A stretch of 38,018 nt of DNA from Clostridia bacterium (GTDB taxonomy: Bacteria > Bacillota > Clostridia > Peptostreptococcales > Anaerovoracaceae): assembly GCA_900754795.1 (NCBI GenBank), contig CAAEEA010000078.1:1-38018 (forward strand), given 5' to 3'. Of this stretch, positions 1 through 8,305 are shown piece by piece. Made by a program: the position numbers and the translations under genes. The notes beneath the pieces are model-generated. The model was not told where the DNA came from and did no database searches. It worked only from the letters and a program-made list of their open reading frames with translations. The first letter of the stretch is position 1; the number at the start of each line of letters is the position of its first letter.

Positions 1-1587
1 CCCGACCTATCCGACACAATGGCCAAGTGCCGGATAGGAACGGCAAAATTTTTTACACTTCTATTACTTCTTTATCGCACATCAGTAAAATCCGCAGGCA
101 TCACGGAAAAAACTCTGGCGGATACCATATACTCGGCCGAAAAAATTAAAATTACCGCAAACAGGGAGGACGGGCGCGTCTTTATTACATTCCATGTCAA
201 TGACAGGCAAAAGACAAGGCAGGAACTGGGGAAGGCGGGCGCGCTTCTGATAATAAAGAACGAGAGAATAGGATTTTTCAGTTCGCCGGAAAATACTTCG
301 GAAACTCTTAAGGCAGTATTGGCCGGAGAGGCTTACGGCGCTTATTATGATTACGGCGAGCCGGTAAGCATGGGAGAATTTTTCGACGAGAACATATGCG
401 CGGCAATCAGAGACATAAACCGGCAGGACGATCCGGTGATCTTTGAACACGAAGGAAAGCCGGCGGCGGTTATGATGCTGCTCGATAAGAGGGACAAAAA
501 CGAAAGGATATATCAGATCGGAGACGAAAAAGGTTTTCTGGAAGACATCAGAAGAAGAACCGGAGTCTATGACGAGCTGTATTTTAAAAACGAGATAAAG
601 ACAGCCGACAATGAGCCCGGGTGCGAGGCGAGGCTCAGGGGGTGCGGGAAAAACATAGAAGAGATAAATAAGAAGCTTGACAAAGTGTGCAGAAAAAACG
701 TAACGATAGTCCTGACGGGAGAAAGCGGTACGGGCAAAACGTTTTTAGCCAGGCAGATACATAAAAACAGCAGACGCTCCGAAGGTCCGTTTATAAATGT
801 AAACTGCGCGGCGATCTCATACAATCTGATCGAATCTGAACTGTTCGGATATGAGGACGGAGCTTTCACGGGAGCCAGGAGAGGGGGAAAACCAGGATAT
901 TTTGAACTGGCAAAAGGCGGGACGCTTTTTCTTGACGAGATATCGGAACTGCCGTTCCTGTTACAGGGAAAGCTTCTGGAGGTACTGCAGGAAGGCACGT
1001 TTTACAGAGTGGGCGGTACAAGAAAGATCAGTTCCGATGTGAGGCTCATTACGGCTACAAACAAAGATCTTGAAAAAATGGTAAAAAACGGCAGCTTCAG
1101 GGAAGACCTTTATTACAGGATAAACGTTTTCCCCATAAACCTGCCGCCTCTTAAAGAACGTATCAGCGATCTTTACAGCATTATCGGCGATACTCTGCCG
1201 GACATATGCGAAAGACTTGAGATAGATAACCTCATGCTCACGAATCCTGCTTTGGAAAAAATGAAAAAATACAGCTGGCCAGGCAATATACGGGAACTGG
1301 AAAATGTCCTTGAAAAAGCCGCGGTCATGGCGGAAGGAAGCTTCATCAGAGAAGAAGACATAGTGCTTGACACTCCGGTGGGCCGCATATATCCAGAGAC
1401 GTTAAAGGAAAAACTTGCCGAATATGAAAAAGAAATCATAAAAAGCGAATATGAAAAATTCAACGGCAACAGGCGGAAGATGGCGGAAGCTCTCGGAATA
1501 AGCAAGACCAACCTGTTTGACAAACTTAACAGATACGGGATAGAAAAGGAATTTGAAAGGAGGGAGTCCGATGATTCTGGCCGATAA
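1..1587 (+). CDS. Sigma-54-dependent transcriptional activator (5' end may lie outside window)
   Basis: This is an RpoN-dependent enhancer-binding protein, which uses ATP to open sigma-54 promoters. Numbering from the first ATG at 19, it has Walker A GESGTGKT (about 234-241), the sigma-54-contacting GAFTGA loop (281-286), Walker B (GGTLFLDEI), and a Fis-type helix-turn-helix at about 478-512 (NRRKMAEALGISKTNLFDKL). The roughly 200-residue N-terminal sensor region matches no family I can name with confidence. The frame is open to base 1 with no stop, so the true start may be upstream; ATG 19 has no clear Shine-Dalgarno site. It overlaps the next gene by 17 bases. The nearest sigma-54 promoter is at 2555, ahead of a dipeptidase-permease operon, so that operon is its likely target. 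The family call is certain; the target is inference. Confidence 0.9.
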   Translation, partial: PDLSDTMAKCRIGTAKFFTLLLLLYRTSVKSAGITEKTLADTIYSAEKIKITANREDGRVFITFHVNDRQKTRQELGKAGALLIIKNERIGFFSSPENTSETLKAVLAGEAYGAYYDYGEPVSMGEFFDENICAAIRDINRQDDPVIFEHEGKPAAVMMLLDKRDKNERIYQIGDEKGFLEDIRRRTGVYDELYFKNEIKTADNEPGCEARLRGCGKNIEEINKKLDKVCRKNVTIVLTGESGTGKTFLARQIHKNSRRSEGPFINVNCAAISYNLIESELFGYEDGAFTGARRGGKPGYFELAKGGTLFLDEISELPFLLQGKLLEVLQEGTFYRVGGTRKISSDVRLITATNKDLEKMVKNGSFREDLYYRINVFPINLPPLKERISDLYSIIGDTLPDICERLEIDNLMLTNPALEKMKKYSWPGNIRELENVLEKAAVMAEGSFIREEDIVLDTPVGRIYPETLKEKLAEYEKEIIKSEYEKFNGNRRKMAEALGISKTNLFDKLNRYGIEKEFERRESDDSGR

Positions 1588-2371
1588 GATCAAAGACAGA
1601 ATAAGCAACGTCAAAGGCAGAATAGGAATATATTTTTACGACATAGACGGGGACAAGAGCATATTCACAGGCAACTGCGACGTGTTCGCGTCATGGGGAA
1701 TAGCCAAACTTATGGTCATGACAGAAGTCTTTAAACAGGTCGAAGAGGGAAAGATAAACCTCAGAGACGAATATGTCCTCGAGAAAAAAGCCTTTCTCGC
1801 GATCCCCGAAAAGGAACGTGAAGCCACGGTGGGGATACTGGATTTTCTCCATGAAGGGCTCAGGCTCACCATAGAAGATCTTCTCTACATGATGATAGTC
1901 ATCAGCGACAACTGCGCTTTTGACATCCTTCTGTCTTTTGCCGGGATGGATAATGTGAATAACACTCTCAAAAGCCTGGGACTGGTAAATACAAAGATAA
2001 ACTGCTTTTTATCTGAAGCCGACGGAAGAAAGACAGAAGAAAACAATCATCACTCAGTAAGAGAAGTCGGGAGCGTTCTGAAGAGACTGTACAAGAGACA
2101 GCTCATATCAGCCGAAGCCAGCGATAAAATGTTCAAAATGCTCTCATATCATCAGAGGAGGGACGTGCTGTCCGTATTTTCAAATAACAATATCTCTGTC
2201 GCCCAGCAGACCGGATTTGATCAGAACGCGCTTCACGAAGCCGCCATCGTGATGACAGAAAAACCGTTCATAATATGTATGAGCGCCGACGATATGGATT
2301 CAAAAAAAGCCGAGAAGGTCATGCGCGATGTCGCAGACATGTGCGGCAGAGAAATGGGAATGATCTGGTAA
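1571..2371 (+). CDS. Class A beta-lactamase-fold protein lacking the catalytic serine
   Basis: The 266-residue product aligns over its whole length with class A beta-lactamase/serine hydrolase proteins, but key residues are changed. The SxxK position reads GIAK (Gly43, Lys46), so the nucleophilic serine is missing; Ser41 is two residues off register. SDN is intact at 112-114. The KTG motif reads QTG (213-215). No signal peptide is visible, so it should be cytoplasmic. The ATG at 1571 has a strong AAAGGAGGG site, and the gene overlaps the 3' end of the activator gene, so the two are translationally linked. The family call is good. Since acylation chemistry looks impossible, I infer a binding or sensing role, perhaps for a peptide or cell-wall ligand. 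A decayed but still translated enzyme is the alternative. Confidence 0.8.
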   Translation: MILADKIKDRISNVKGRIGIYFYDIDGDKSIFTGNCDVFASWGIAKLMVMTEVFKQVEEGKINLRDEYVLEKKAFLAIPEKEREATVGILDFLHEGLRLTIEDLLYMMIVISDNCAFDILLSFAGMDNVNNTLKSLGLVNTKINCFLSEADGRKTEENNHHSVREVGSVLKRLYKRQLISAEASDKMFKMLSYHQRRDVLSVFSNNNISVAQQTGFDQNALHEAAIVMTEKPFIICMSADDMDSKKAEKVMRDVADMCGREMGMIW

Positions 2372-2418
2372 TCCTCTAATCCTCCTGCCGCGGGAAAACA
2401 ATCGCCACTTTCTGTTCC

Positions 2419-2448
2419 GAAAAAAGAACGAAGGTCTGAAAAAAGAAC
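2419..2448 (+). repeat. Tandem GAAAAAAGAAC repeats, candidate activator site
   Basis: The 11-base word GAAAAAAGAAC occurs at 2419-2429 and again at 2438-2448, starting 19 bases apart. They lie about 110-135 bases upstream of the -24 element at 2556, the usual distance for enhancer sites bound by sigma-54 activators. The first copy is also flanked as GTTC...GAAC. Binding is inference. Confidence 0.4.
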
Positions 2449-2554
2449 AAAAATTTCTTCCAAGACTCCGCGCCTTTTCCCGAGGCGGGGCGGGAAGCCT
2501 GAAAAAACATCTGATTATTACGCGTTAATGCCGCTTTATTGATGAAACATAAAG

Positions 2555-2570
2555 TGGCATATTTTTTGCT
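2555..2570 (+). promoter_or_regulatory. Sigma-54 (-24/-12) promoter of the dipeptidase-permease operon
   Basis: The sequence TGGCATATTTTTTGCT has GG at 2556-2557 and GC at 2568-2569, the fixed spacing of sigma-54 promoters (consensus TGGCACR-N4-TTGCW). Transcription should begin near 2581, just before the ribosome binding site of the gene at 2596. A sigma-54 activator gene lies immediately upstream. Confidence 0.75.
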
Positions 2571-2595
2571 TTATTATATGGCGGGAGGTGAAAAA

Positions 2596-3570
2596 ATGCG
2601 GATAATCGACATGCATTGTGATACAGTACTTGAATGTTACCTGAGACATGAGGGGCTGAGAAAAAATTCATTATGCATTGATCTTGAAAGCATGAATAAA
2701 AACAATGCTTTGCTACAGTTTTTCGCCATATTTTTAGGCCGTGACGAAAACGACGCTGACAGGATAAAAATAACCGATCCCTACCGCCTGTTCCTGGAGG
2801 TATGCGACTTTTACAAATCTGAAATCAGAGACAACGGCGATCTTATTTCAGAAGTGAAAAGTTACGATGATATCGCGGTAAACAGTGAAAGAGGCAGGAT
2901 GTCGTCGCTTCTTACCGTAGAAGACGGAAGGCTCATAGACGGCGACATAGGGAGACTGACCGCGTTATACGAAAAAGGCGTGAGGCTGATAACCCTTACA
3001 TGGAATGATGAAAACTGCATAGGGTTTCCCAACAGCCCCTGCCCCGGGGAACATCTCAGGGGGTTAAAGCCTTTCGGGATCGAAGTAGTCAGGGAGATGA
3101 ACAGGCTGGGAATGATCATAGATGTATCCCATCTGTCAGAGGGAGGGTTCTTCGATGTGGCAAAACACACCGATAAACCTTTTGTCGCTTCTCATTCATG
3201 CGCCCGGGCGCTGTGCGATCACCCGAGAAACCTGACAGATGATCAGCTCAGGCGCGTCGCGGAAAGCGGCGGAGTCGTCGGAGTGAATTTTAACGCCGGA
3301 TTTCTGAGAAAAAACGCCTCTGTAGCTCTTGTTTCAGACATCATAGAACATATCCGTTATATGATCCGGATAATGGGAGAGGACCATGTGGCGCTGGGTT
3401 CGGATTTTGACGGTATCGAGTGTCCGACGGAGATTTCGGGATACGAAAACTACGGCAGCCTGGCGGACAGGATACGTGAGGAGTTCAAAGAAAGCGCGGC
3501 GGAAAAAATATGTTGTAAAAATGTGTTGAGAGTAATGAAAGATTGTTTGCGTAAGGAGGAGGAAAAATGA
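2596..3570 (+). CDS. Membrane dipeptidase-family (M19) zinc dipeptidase
   Basis: This is a peptidase family M19 (renal-type) dipeptidase of 324 residues. The binuclear zinc ligands are all present: His7 and Asp9 (MHCDT), bridging Glu109 (TVEDG), His179 (DVSHLS), His200 (ASHSCAR) and Asp270 (GSDFDG). No signal peptide is visible, so it should act in the cytoplasm on imported dipeptides; M19 enzymes are known to accept some D-residues at the C-terminal position. I start at ATG 2596 because GGGAGGTG sits just ahead and the protein then begins at the conserved strand; an in-frame ATG at 2539 lies upstream of the sigma-54 promoter. The stop overlaps the permease start by 4 bases. A close paralogue lies at 31958-32911. 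Confidence 0.93.
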   Translation: MRIIDMHCDTVLECYLRHEGLRKNSLCIDLESMNKNNALLQFFAIFLGRDENDADRIKITDPYRLFLEVCDFYKSEIRDNGDLISEVKSYDDIAVNSERGRMSSLLTVEDGRLIDGDIGRLTALYEKGVRLITLTWNDENCIGFPNSPCPGEHLRGLKPFGIEVVREMNRLGMIIDVSHLSEGGFFDVAKHTDKPFVASHSCARALCDHPRNLTDDQLRRVAESGGVVGVNFNAGFLRKNASVALVSDIIEHIRYMIRIMGEDHVALGSDFDGIECPTEISGYENYGSLADRIREEFKESAAEKICCKNVLRVMKDCLRKEEEK

Positions 3571-4954
3571 GCAACAAGCAACACGAGGGAAGCTTTAAAA
3601 AAGCTATAGGACCTTTCAGCGGCATAAGCATAGTCGCCGGAATGGTCATAGGTTCAGGTATCTATTACCTGGGAAGTTACGTGCTCGAGCGCACAGGCAT
3701 GAGCATGGGCTGGTCTCTGGTGGCATGGATAGTCGGAGGAGTGATCACTCTGATCTCAGGACTCTGTTTCGCGGAACTGGGAGCAAGCATGCCGGTGGCC
3801 GGAGGTCAGACTATTTACCTGAGCAAGGCATATCACCCGGTATTCGGATTTATCAATGGATTTTCATGTTTTTTGCTGGTAGGGTCCGGGGGAGTAGCTG
3901 CTCTTGCAATGGCTGCCGTTACAGCATACAGGACGGTATTTGATATAAGCGATTTTATGGTAAAAGTGCTGGCGATACTCATAGTGCTGGCGCTGATGAC
4001 AATCAACCTGTTAGGCGTAAAGCAGATGACGCTGTATCAGAACTTTTCGATGGTCATAAGACTTGTACCTATATTGCTGATCATAGTCGTGGGACTTGCT
4101 TCAGGAGAACAGTCCCCTGATCTCAGCCTTTCCCTTGAAGGCACGAGCGCGGAAGGCGGCGGAGTCACCGATGTGATTTCCATGGTCGGATTCGCCACAT
4201 TCGCTTCACTGTGGGCATACGATGGATGGTACAATCTTAATACTGTAGCCGAAGAAATGAGAAATCCTAAAAAAGATCTTCCGTTTGCTATCATCACGTC
4301 TCTTGTAGGAGTAACACTGATATACGCGCTGTTTTATCTGGCCGTATATAAGGTGCTGCCTCATCAGGATATAATCGCCATGATAGAGAGCGGAGACCTT
4401 TATCTCGGAAACGAAGTGGTGGCAAGAACTCTGGGCGGCACCGGAACATGGATCGTACTCATATGCATGTCCATAGGCATAGTCGGTTCTGCCAACGTTA
4501 ATACCCTGTGCGACCCGAGAACATACTACGCCATGGCGAAAGAAGGATATTTCCCGAGATTTTTCGGACACCTTGACGAGAAGCGCGGAGTACCTTCCTA
4601 CGGAATAATGGTGTCTTCCGGAATGGCAATCCTGCTGGTTATCTTCAACAGCCTTCAGGATCTGACGGATATGCTCATATTCACAACGTCGATACTTAAC
4701 GTAATGACCGTGTTTGCCGTTCTCATCATGAGAAAAAATATCCTGACCTTGAACGTCCGTACAAGGTATGGGGAGGAAAAGTCACGATCATCATCACCTG
4801 CATAGCTTATCTGATACTGATGGTAAACGAGTTCCTCGACGCTCCTAAATCCGGACTCATAGGCATAGGTATCAACGTGCTGGGAGTATTCGTATACATG
4901 TATTTCAGGAAAAAGAACGGCGGCAGAGATTATCAGGGCGAAGGCATAGAGTAG
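3567..4954 (+). CDS. APC-family amino acid permease, with a -1 frame change at 4733-4739
   Basis: This is an amino acid-polyamine-organocation transporter of about 12 membrane segments. Segment 1 carries the family motif GMVIGSGIYYLG. In the starting frame the product stops at 4805 (412 residues) just after a run of six A. Moving to the -1 frame there restores a typical APC continuation (KYPDLERPYKVWG, then two more membrane segments) to the TAG at 4952-4954, giving about 462 residues, normal for the family. So the true gene very probably spans both frames. Causes could be a one-base assembly error, a real mutation or programmed frameshifting (see the site entry). It overlaps the dipeptidase stop (ATGA) and precedes a transglutaminase-like gene by 15 bases, so it likely imports amino acids or small peptides for this operon. 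Confidence 0.85.
4733..4739 (+). other. Slippery heptamer A AAA AAT at the permease frame change
   Basis: In the permease reading frame the codons are AGA AAA AAT, forming the X XXY YYZ heptamer A AAA AAT. A -1 slip here gives AAA AAA TAT CCT GAC, exactly the frame that encodes the missing C-terminus. No obvious stimulatory hairpin was identified immediately downstream. A lost A in a homopolymer is the simpler explanation. Confidence 0.5.
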
Positions 4955-4969
4955 CCGGAGGAAGAAAGA

Positions 4970-6349
4970 ATGAAACACGCAGATCTTAAATACCTCTCTT
5001 TTCCACTGCCGGAAAACGTCATGAAAGAAAAATGGAGCGGCAATTTCGACAGGGCGCGGGAGATCATAAAACGGATGATCGAGAAGGAAGATACGCTTCC
5101 GGCTCTGAAAGCCAGACTGGAAATGGAACTTAACAGCCTGGACTACATCGAAGACCGCTACAGCGTCAGCGAAGAAGAAGCCTTAAAGATCCTGCGCGCC
5201 CGGATACCGGACATGACGGCCGAAGAGCTTGAAAAGCTCCGGACAGAAGATAAAGCCGACTGGATGTACATAAACGGAAAAGTAATGTATATCGACTGTT
5301 TCAGCGATACGTTGTACAAAGTATATCCATCAATATGGAACAGACTTCCGGAAGGCGACAGGAGCGACTACAGCGCCATACAGCATATAGCCGAAACCGT
5401 TTCTGACGGACAGAAAATGACAGCTCACATCCATATCCGCCAGGAATTCCGTATAAAAGACGACGCCGTCAGGCCGGGAGAGACCGTGTTTGTACGCCTG
5501 CCTCTGCCGGTAGAAAGAGGGAGCGTGACAAACCTTAATGTCATCAGCATGTCTGCCTCATGCAAAAGTATGCCGCGGCAGAGCAGTATGCAGCCTGTAG
5601 CGTATTTTGAAGCAGAAGCGAAACACGGTCAGTGTTTTTTCGTCGAATACGAGATGGACAACACGATCGTGTATAAGGATCTTACCGAAGCGAAATACTC
5701 AGGCGGCGCCGGCGCAAAGCTGCCTGAGGAGGCGGCCGCTTATCTGGCGGAAGAACCGCCGCACATTCTTTTTACACCTTATTTAAAGAGCTTGTGCGCC
5801 GCTGTCACAGGGGATGAAAAAGATCCGCTCCGCAAAGCGAGAAAAATATACGATTATATAACGACAGGCACGGATTACCGCTTTGTACGGGATTATTGCA
5901 GCATTGATAACCTGACGGAATACTGCGCGGTGAACAGAAGAGGCGACTGCGGATTACAGGCGCTCCTGTTTATAACTCTGTGCAGGATAGCCGGAATACC
6001 CGCCCGGTGGCAGTCGGGGCTCGACGCCAAACCCGGGGATATAGGAGAGCATGACTGGGCGATGTTCTATACGGACAAAGCAGGCTGGAGATATGCCGAT
6101 CTGTCATACGGCGGCTCTTCGTATATAAGGGGCGCTCTTAAAAGATGGGATTTCTTCTTTGGAAATGCAGATCCGTACAGAATACCTATAAACGAGGGAT
6201 TTCAGAAAGAGTTCGATATACCGGGAAAATACCCGAGAATCGATCCCTATGACAATCAGTGCGGAGAAGCGGAATACGCGGATCACGGCCTGAAAAACCG
6301 GGATGTGGAGTATGAATACAAAGAAATAGAAATACGGCTCTCAGAGTAA
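4970..6349 (+). CDS. Transglutaminase-like superfamily protein, intracellular
   Basis: The 459-residue product carries a C-terminal transglutaminase-like cysteine-protease core: Cys327 (RRGDCGLQ), His361 (GEHDWAMF) and Asp377 (YADLSYGG) form the expected Cys-His-Asp triad. The N-terminal 270 residues are unrecognised, with an alpha-helical start and a beta-rich middle. There is no signal peptide or membrane segment, unlike many bacterial members. Members of the superfamily act as peptidases, amidases or cross-linkers; the reaction here is unknown, but its place after a dipeptidase and a permease favours hydrolysis of an amide or isopeptide bond. RBS GGAGG is 10 bases upstream of the ATG. A paralogue of the same design lies at 32921-34291. 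The hairpin at 6367 ends the operon. Confidence 0.85.
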   Translation: MKHADLKYLSFPLPENVMKEKWSGNFDRAREIIKRMIEKEDTLPALKARLEMELNSLDYIEDRYSVSEEEALKILRARIPDMTAEELEKLRTEDKADWMYINGKVMYIDCFSDTLYKVYPSIWNRLPEGDRSDYSAIQHIAETVSDGQKMTAHIHIRQEFRIKDDAVRPGETVFVRLPLPVERGSVTNLNVISMSASCKSMPRQSSMQPVAYFEAEAKHGQCFFVEYEMDNTIVYKDLTEAKYSGGAGAKLPEEAAAYLAEEPPHILFTPYLKSLCAAVTGDEKDPLRKARKIYDYITTGTDYRFVRDYCSIDNLTEYCAVNRRGDCGLQALLFITLCRIAGIPARWQSGLDAKPGDIGEHDWAMFYTDKAGWRYADLSYGGSSYIRGALKRWDFFFGNADPYRIPINEGFQKEFDIPGKYPRIDPYDNQCGEAEYADHGLKNRDVEYEYKEIEIRLSE

Positions 6350-6366
6350 ACCCGCATGACATTAAA

Positions 6367-6410
6367 AGGGGACGCGTTTGCCGCAGGACGCGTCCCCTCT
6401 CTTTTTTCTT
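6367..6410 (+). terminator. Rho-independent terminator after the first peptide operon
   Basis: An 11-base perfect stem (6367-6377 with 6388-6398, AGGGGACGCGT) with a 10-base loop is followed by a T-rich run at 6399-6410. The A-rich flank on the other side may let it also stop the convergent gene at 6433. Confidence 0.9.
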
Positions 6411-6432
6411 TCGCGCCGCCTTACGCCGCGCT

Positions 6433-7293
6433 TTATCGGGTCATGGTTTTTATAACATTGTTGAATTCTTCATTCTGCTCAAATACGATATTATATATTC
6501 CGCGGCCGTATTTTGAGAGGAATTTTCCGTAACCGCTATGCATGTCAAGGGGCTGGAGAATCTCAAAAATTACCGGCTTGCCGTCAGTGTTTTGAGTGAA
6601 AGTGAAACTCCTGTATTTATTGCCGTTTTGGCTGATCGGCGAAAGAGGGCCGAAGCCGTATGCTTCATAGGCGGCTCTTGTTTCATCAAGATTTTCCACC
6701 ACGACGATAATCTTTTGGATGCGGGTAAACATGGGAGACGCAAGATGGGGTTCGCTGCCGTCTTCCAGCTGCACATAGGCGCCGGTAGCCATATGATCCC
6801 GCGGATAAACACGTTTTTTGGCTTCTTCCGTCTGATCCCATGTAAATATGTTAAATCCGAGATCTGCCCGGGTATCGTGCATACGCATTACCTGGGTGAA
6901 GATGTCGTTTTCGGAAAATTTGTGATTGTAAAGAGTGAACTTCATTATCTCCTTTGCGCCACGTTCTTTAAGGACTTCGTAATAGCGCGGAGTCGGAGTG
7001 AACATGATATCGCACACGCCCTCTCCCTGGTTTTCGATAAAATCACTCCAGACGGTGTTTTCGACGGGCTGGAGGAGTTCAAAAGTGACGCCGTCCATTT
7101 CATACATGAGCGTGCCGAATCTGATACGGTCGACTTTTTTACCGTACAGTTCACCGTTTTGAACAGATTTGTCTGTAGTAATAAAAGAACGCATAGGTCC
7201 CATTCCGTATTTTTTGCATATTTCACCGGCGTGGTCTATGTCTCTGACGGCAATACCGATCTGTCCCATACGGGTAAAACATTTTTCTGCCAT
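6433..7293 (-). CDS. Two-domain VOC (glyoxalase-fold) protein
   Basis: The 286-residue product is a tandem duplication of the VOC fold. Domain 1 begins MGQIGIAVRDIDHAGEICKKYG and domain 2 (near residue 175) begins IQKIIVVVENLDETRAAYEAYG; each ends in a matching FELLQP / FEILQP strand. The usual first-strand metal-binding His is Gln or Lys here, while the Glu of FE(L/I)LQP is kept, so metal binding may differ from glyoxalase I or methylmalonyl-CoA epimerase. The substrate is unknown. I start at the ATG ending at 7293 because GGAGG lies 8 bases before it (7302-7306); a longer in-frame start at 7311 has no such site. It is a single gene, convergent with the first peptide operon. Confidence 0.85.
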   Translation of the reverse strand: MAEKCFTRMGQIGIAVRDIDHAGEICKKYGMGPMRSFITTDKSVQNGELYGKKVDRIRFGTLMYEMDGVTFELLQPVENTVWSDFIENQGEGVCDIMFTPTPRYYEVLKERGAKEIMKFTLYNHKFSENDIFTQVMRMHDTRADLGFNIFTWDQTEEAKKRVYPRDHMATGAYVQLEDGSEPHLASPMFTRIQKIIVVVENLDETRAAYEAYGFGPLSPISQNGNKYRSFTFTQNTDGKPVIFEILQPLDMHSGYGKFLSKYGRGIYNIVFEQNEEFNNVIKTMTR

Positions 7294-7397
7294 TGCAAGC
7301 GCCTCCTTCAAAATTTTATCTGTCTGTATTGTATTTCTTTTTTTCGTGCTTTTCTACGTTTCGGGCAAAAAAAGATGCAATTTTTTTTTATCTATAG

Positions 7398-7403
7398 TAT
7401 AAT
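7398..7403 (+). promoter_or_regulatory. Candidate -10 element for the gene at 7455
   Basis: A perfect TATAAT sits 52 bases upstream of the ATG at 7455. No good -35 is seen 16-18 bases upstream (the area is A/T-rich tracts), so this is a partial match. Confidence 0.35.
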
Positions 7404-7454
7404 ACTTGTCGACGGACCGCGATCCGGGGAAAACATCATAAGGAAAGAGGCGCG

Positions 7455-8246
7455 ATGAACAAAGCAGAAAGAAGAAAAGTACGCACGAGTAAAATACTCA
7501 TACTTGTTATAATAGGACTTATAGCGCTGGCGGCGTTTTTCAGCATGTACAATCCGCAGGGGAACAGCAAACCGGTGGAACTGTTCTCGGAGGACGCTCA
7601 GAAACAGATCTCTCTTGAACTGAGAAACGACCAGCACGATGTAAATGACGTGATAGCAATAGACGGAATAAGCGTCGGTGAGGAAATTGAAGAAGTATAT
7701 TATATCAGAGTAAATCACAGGGAAAACGTGACTCTGATGTTTGAAACAGAACTGCTGTCGTCGTCGGGAGATATGGAGGACGCTCTTAATGTAAGGGTGT
7801 ATGACGAGACTCACGACAAGGACCTGTATGAGGGAAGTCTCAGCGGCCTTGACGGCAGAAATTTCAGCGAGGAACAGATAACTAACGCGGCAGACGCCAA
7901 CGATACGCGTTACAGACTGTATTTTTCGCTGGCCAACGAAAATGACGACAGATACAAAAACGCTTCCGCTCAGCTGGAAGTAAGATGGTTTATACCTGAG
8001 GAACAGACTGATGCTCTGAAGATGTCAAAGAGCGGCGATGTGAAAGTGATACTATACGCTTTCATAGCCATGCTCGTGATAACGGGAATCATGTTCTTCT
8101 TCCTCCATAAGAGACTTAATCCGGCGGTTTACAGCAAGGCAAATCCTCTCTTTGACGAGGAAGAAAAAGCCGCGATAGACGCTCTCGGAAAGAAAGAAAT
8201 AGAAGGCCCCGATGGCAGCGGAAAACCGCGACGCGGTAAAAAATAA
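7455..8246 (+). CDS. Unrecognised membrane protein with N- and C-terminal anchors
   Basis: I do not recognise this 263-residue protein. A basic start (MNKAERRKVRTSK) leads into a hydrophobic segment at about 13-31, either a signal anchor or an uncleaved signal peptide. An extracytoplasmic domain of about 165 residues follows, acidic and predicted beta-rich. A second membrane segment lies at about 199-219, then a charged cytoplasmic tail ending in GKPRRGKK. The middle domain (YYIRVNHRENVTLMFETELLS) faintly recalls TasA/camelysin-like beta-sandwich proteins, but not strongly enough to assign. The RBS is AAGGAAAGAGG. It is transcribed alone and closed by the hairpin at 8252. Confidence 0.8.
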   Translation: MNKAERRKVRTSKILILVIIGLIALAAFFSMYNPQGNSKPVELFSEDAQKQISLELRNDQHDVNDVIAIDGISVGEEIEEVYYIRVNHRENVTLMFETELLSSSGDMEDALNVRVYDETHDKDLYEGSLSGLDGRNFSEEQITNAADANDTRYRLYFSLANENDDRYKNASAQLEVRWFIPEEQTDALKMSKSGDVKVILYAFIAMLVITGIMFFFLHKRLNPAVYSKANPLFDEEEKAAIDALGKKEIEGPDGSGKPRRGKK

Positions 8247-8251
8247 AAATA

Positions 8252-8286
8252 CGCCCGTCTGATATCAGACGGGTGCGCTGTTTTTT
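8252..8286. terminator. Bidirectional terminator between convergent genes
   Basis: A near-palindromic stem (8252-8262 with 8265-8275) built on CCCGTCTGA/TCAGACGGG is followed by CGCTGTTTTTT on the plus strand and by a T-rich GTATTTTTATTTTTT run on the minus strand. It can end both the gene at 7455 and the convergent gene at 8306. Confidence 0.85.
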
Positions 8287-8305
8287 GCATTATTTCAACT
8301 TCCCG

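Noticed and set aside
2471..2487. Short hairpin CGCCT/AGGCG after the beta-lactamase-fold gene.
   Set aside because: The stem is five bases with no T-run, too weak to call a terminator.
6538..7458. 306-codon plus-strand open frame opposite the VOC gene.
   Set aside because: Its composition is unlike a protein family, it lacks a ribosome site, and the minus strand encodes a clear duplicated VOC fold.
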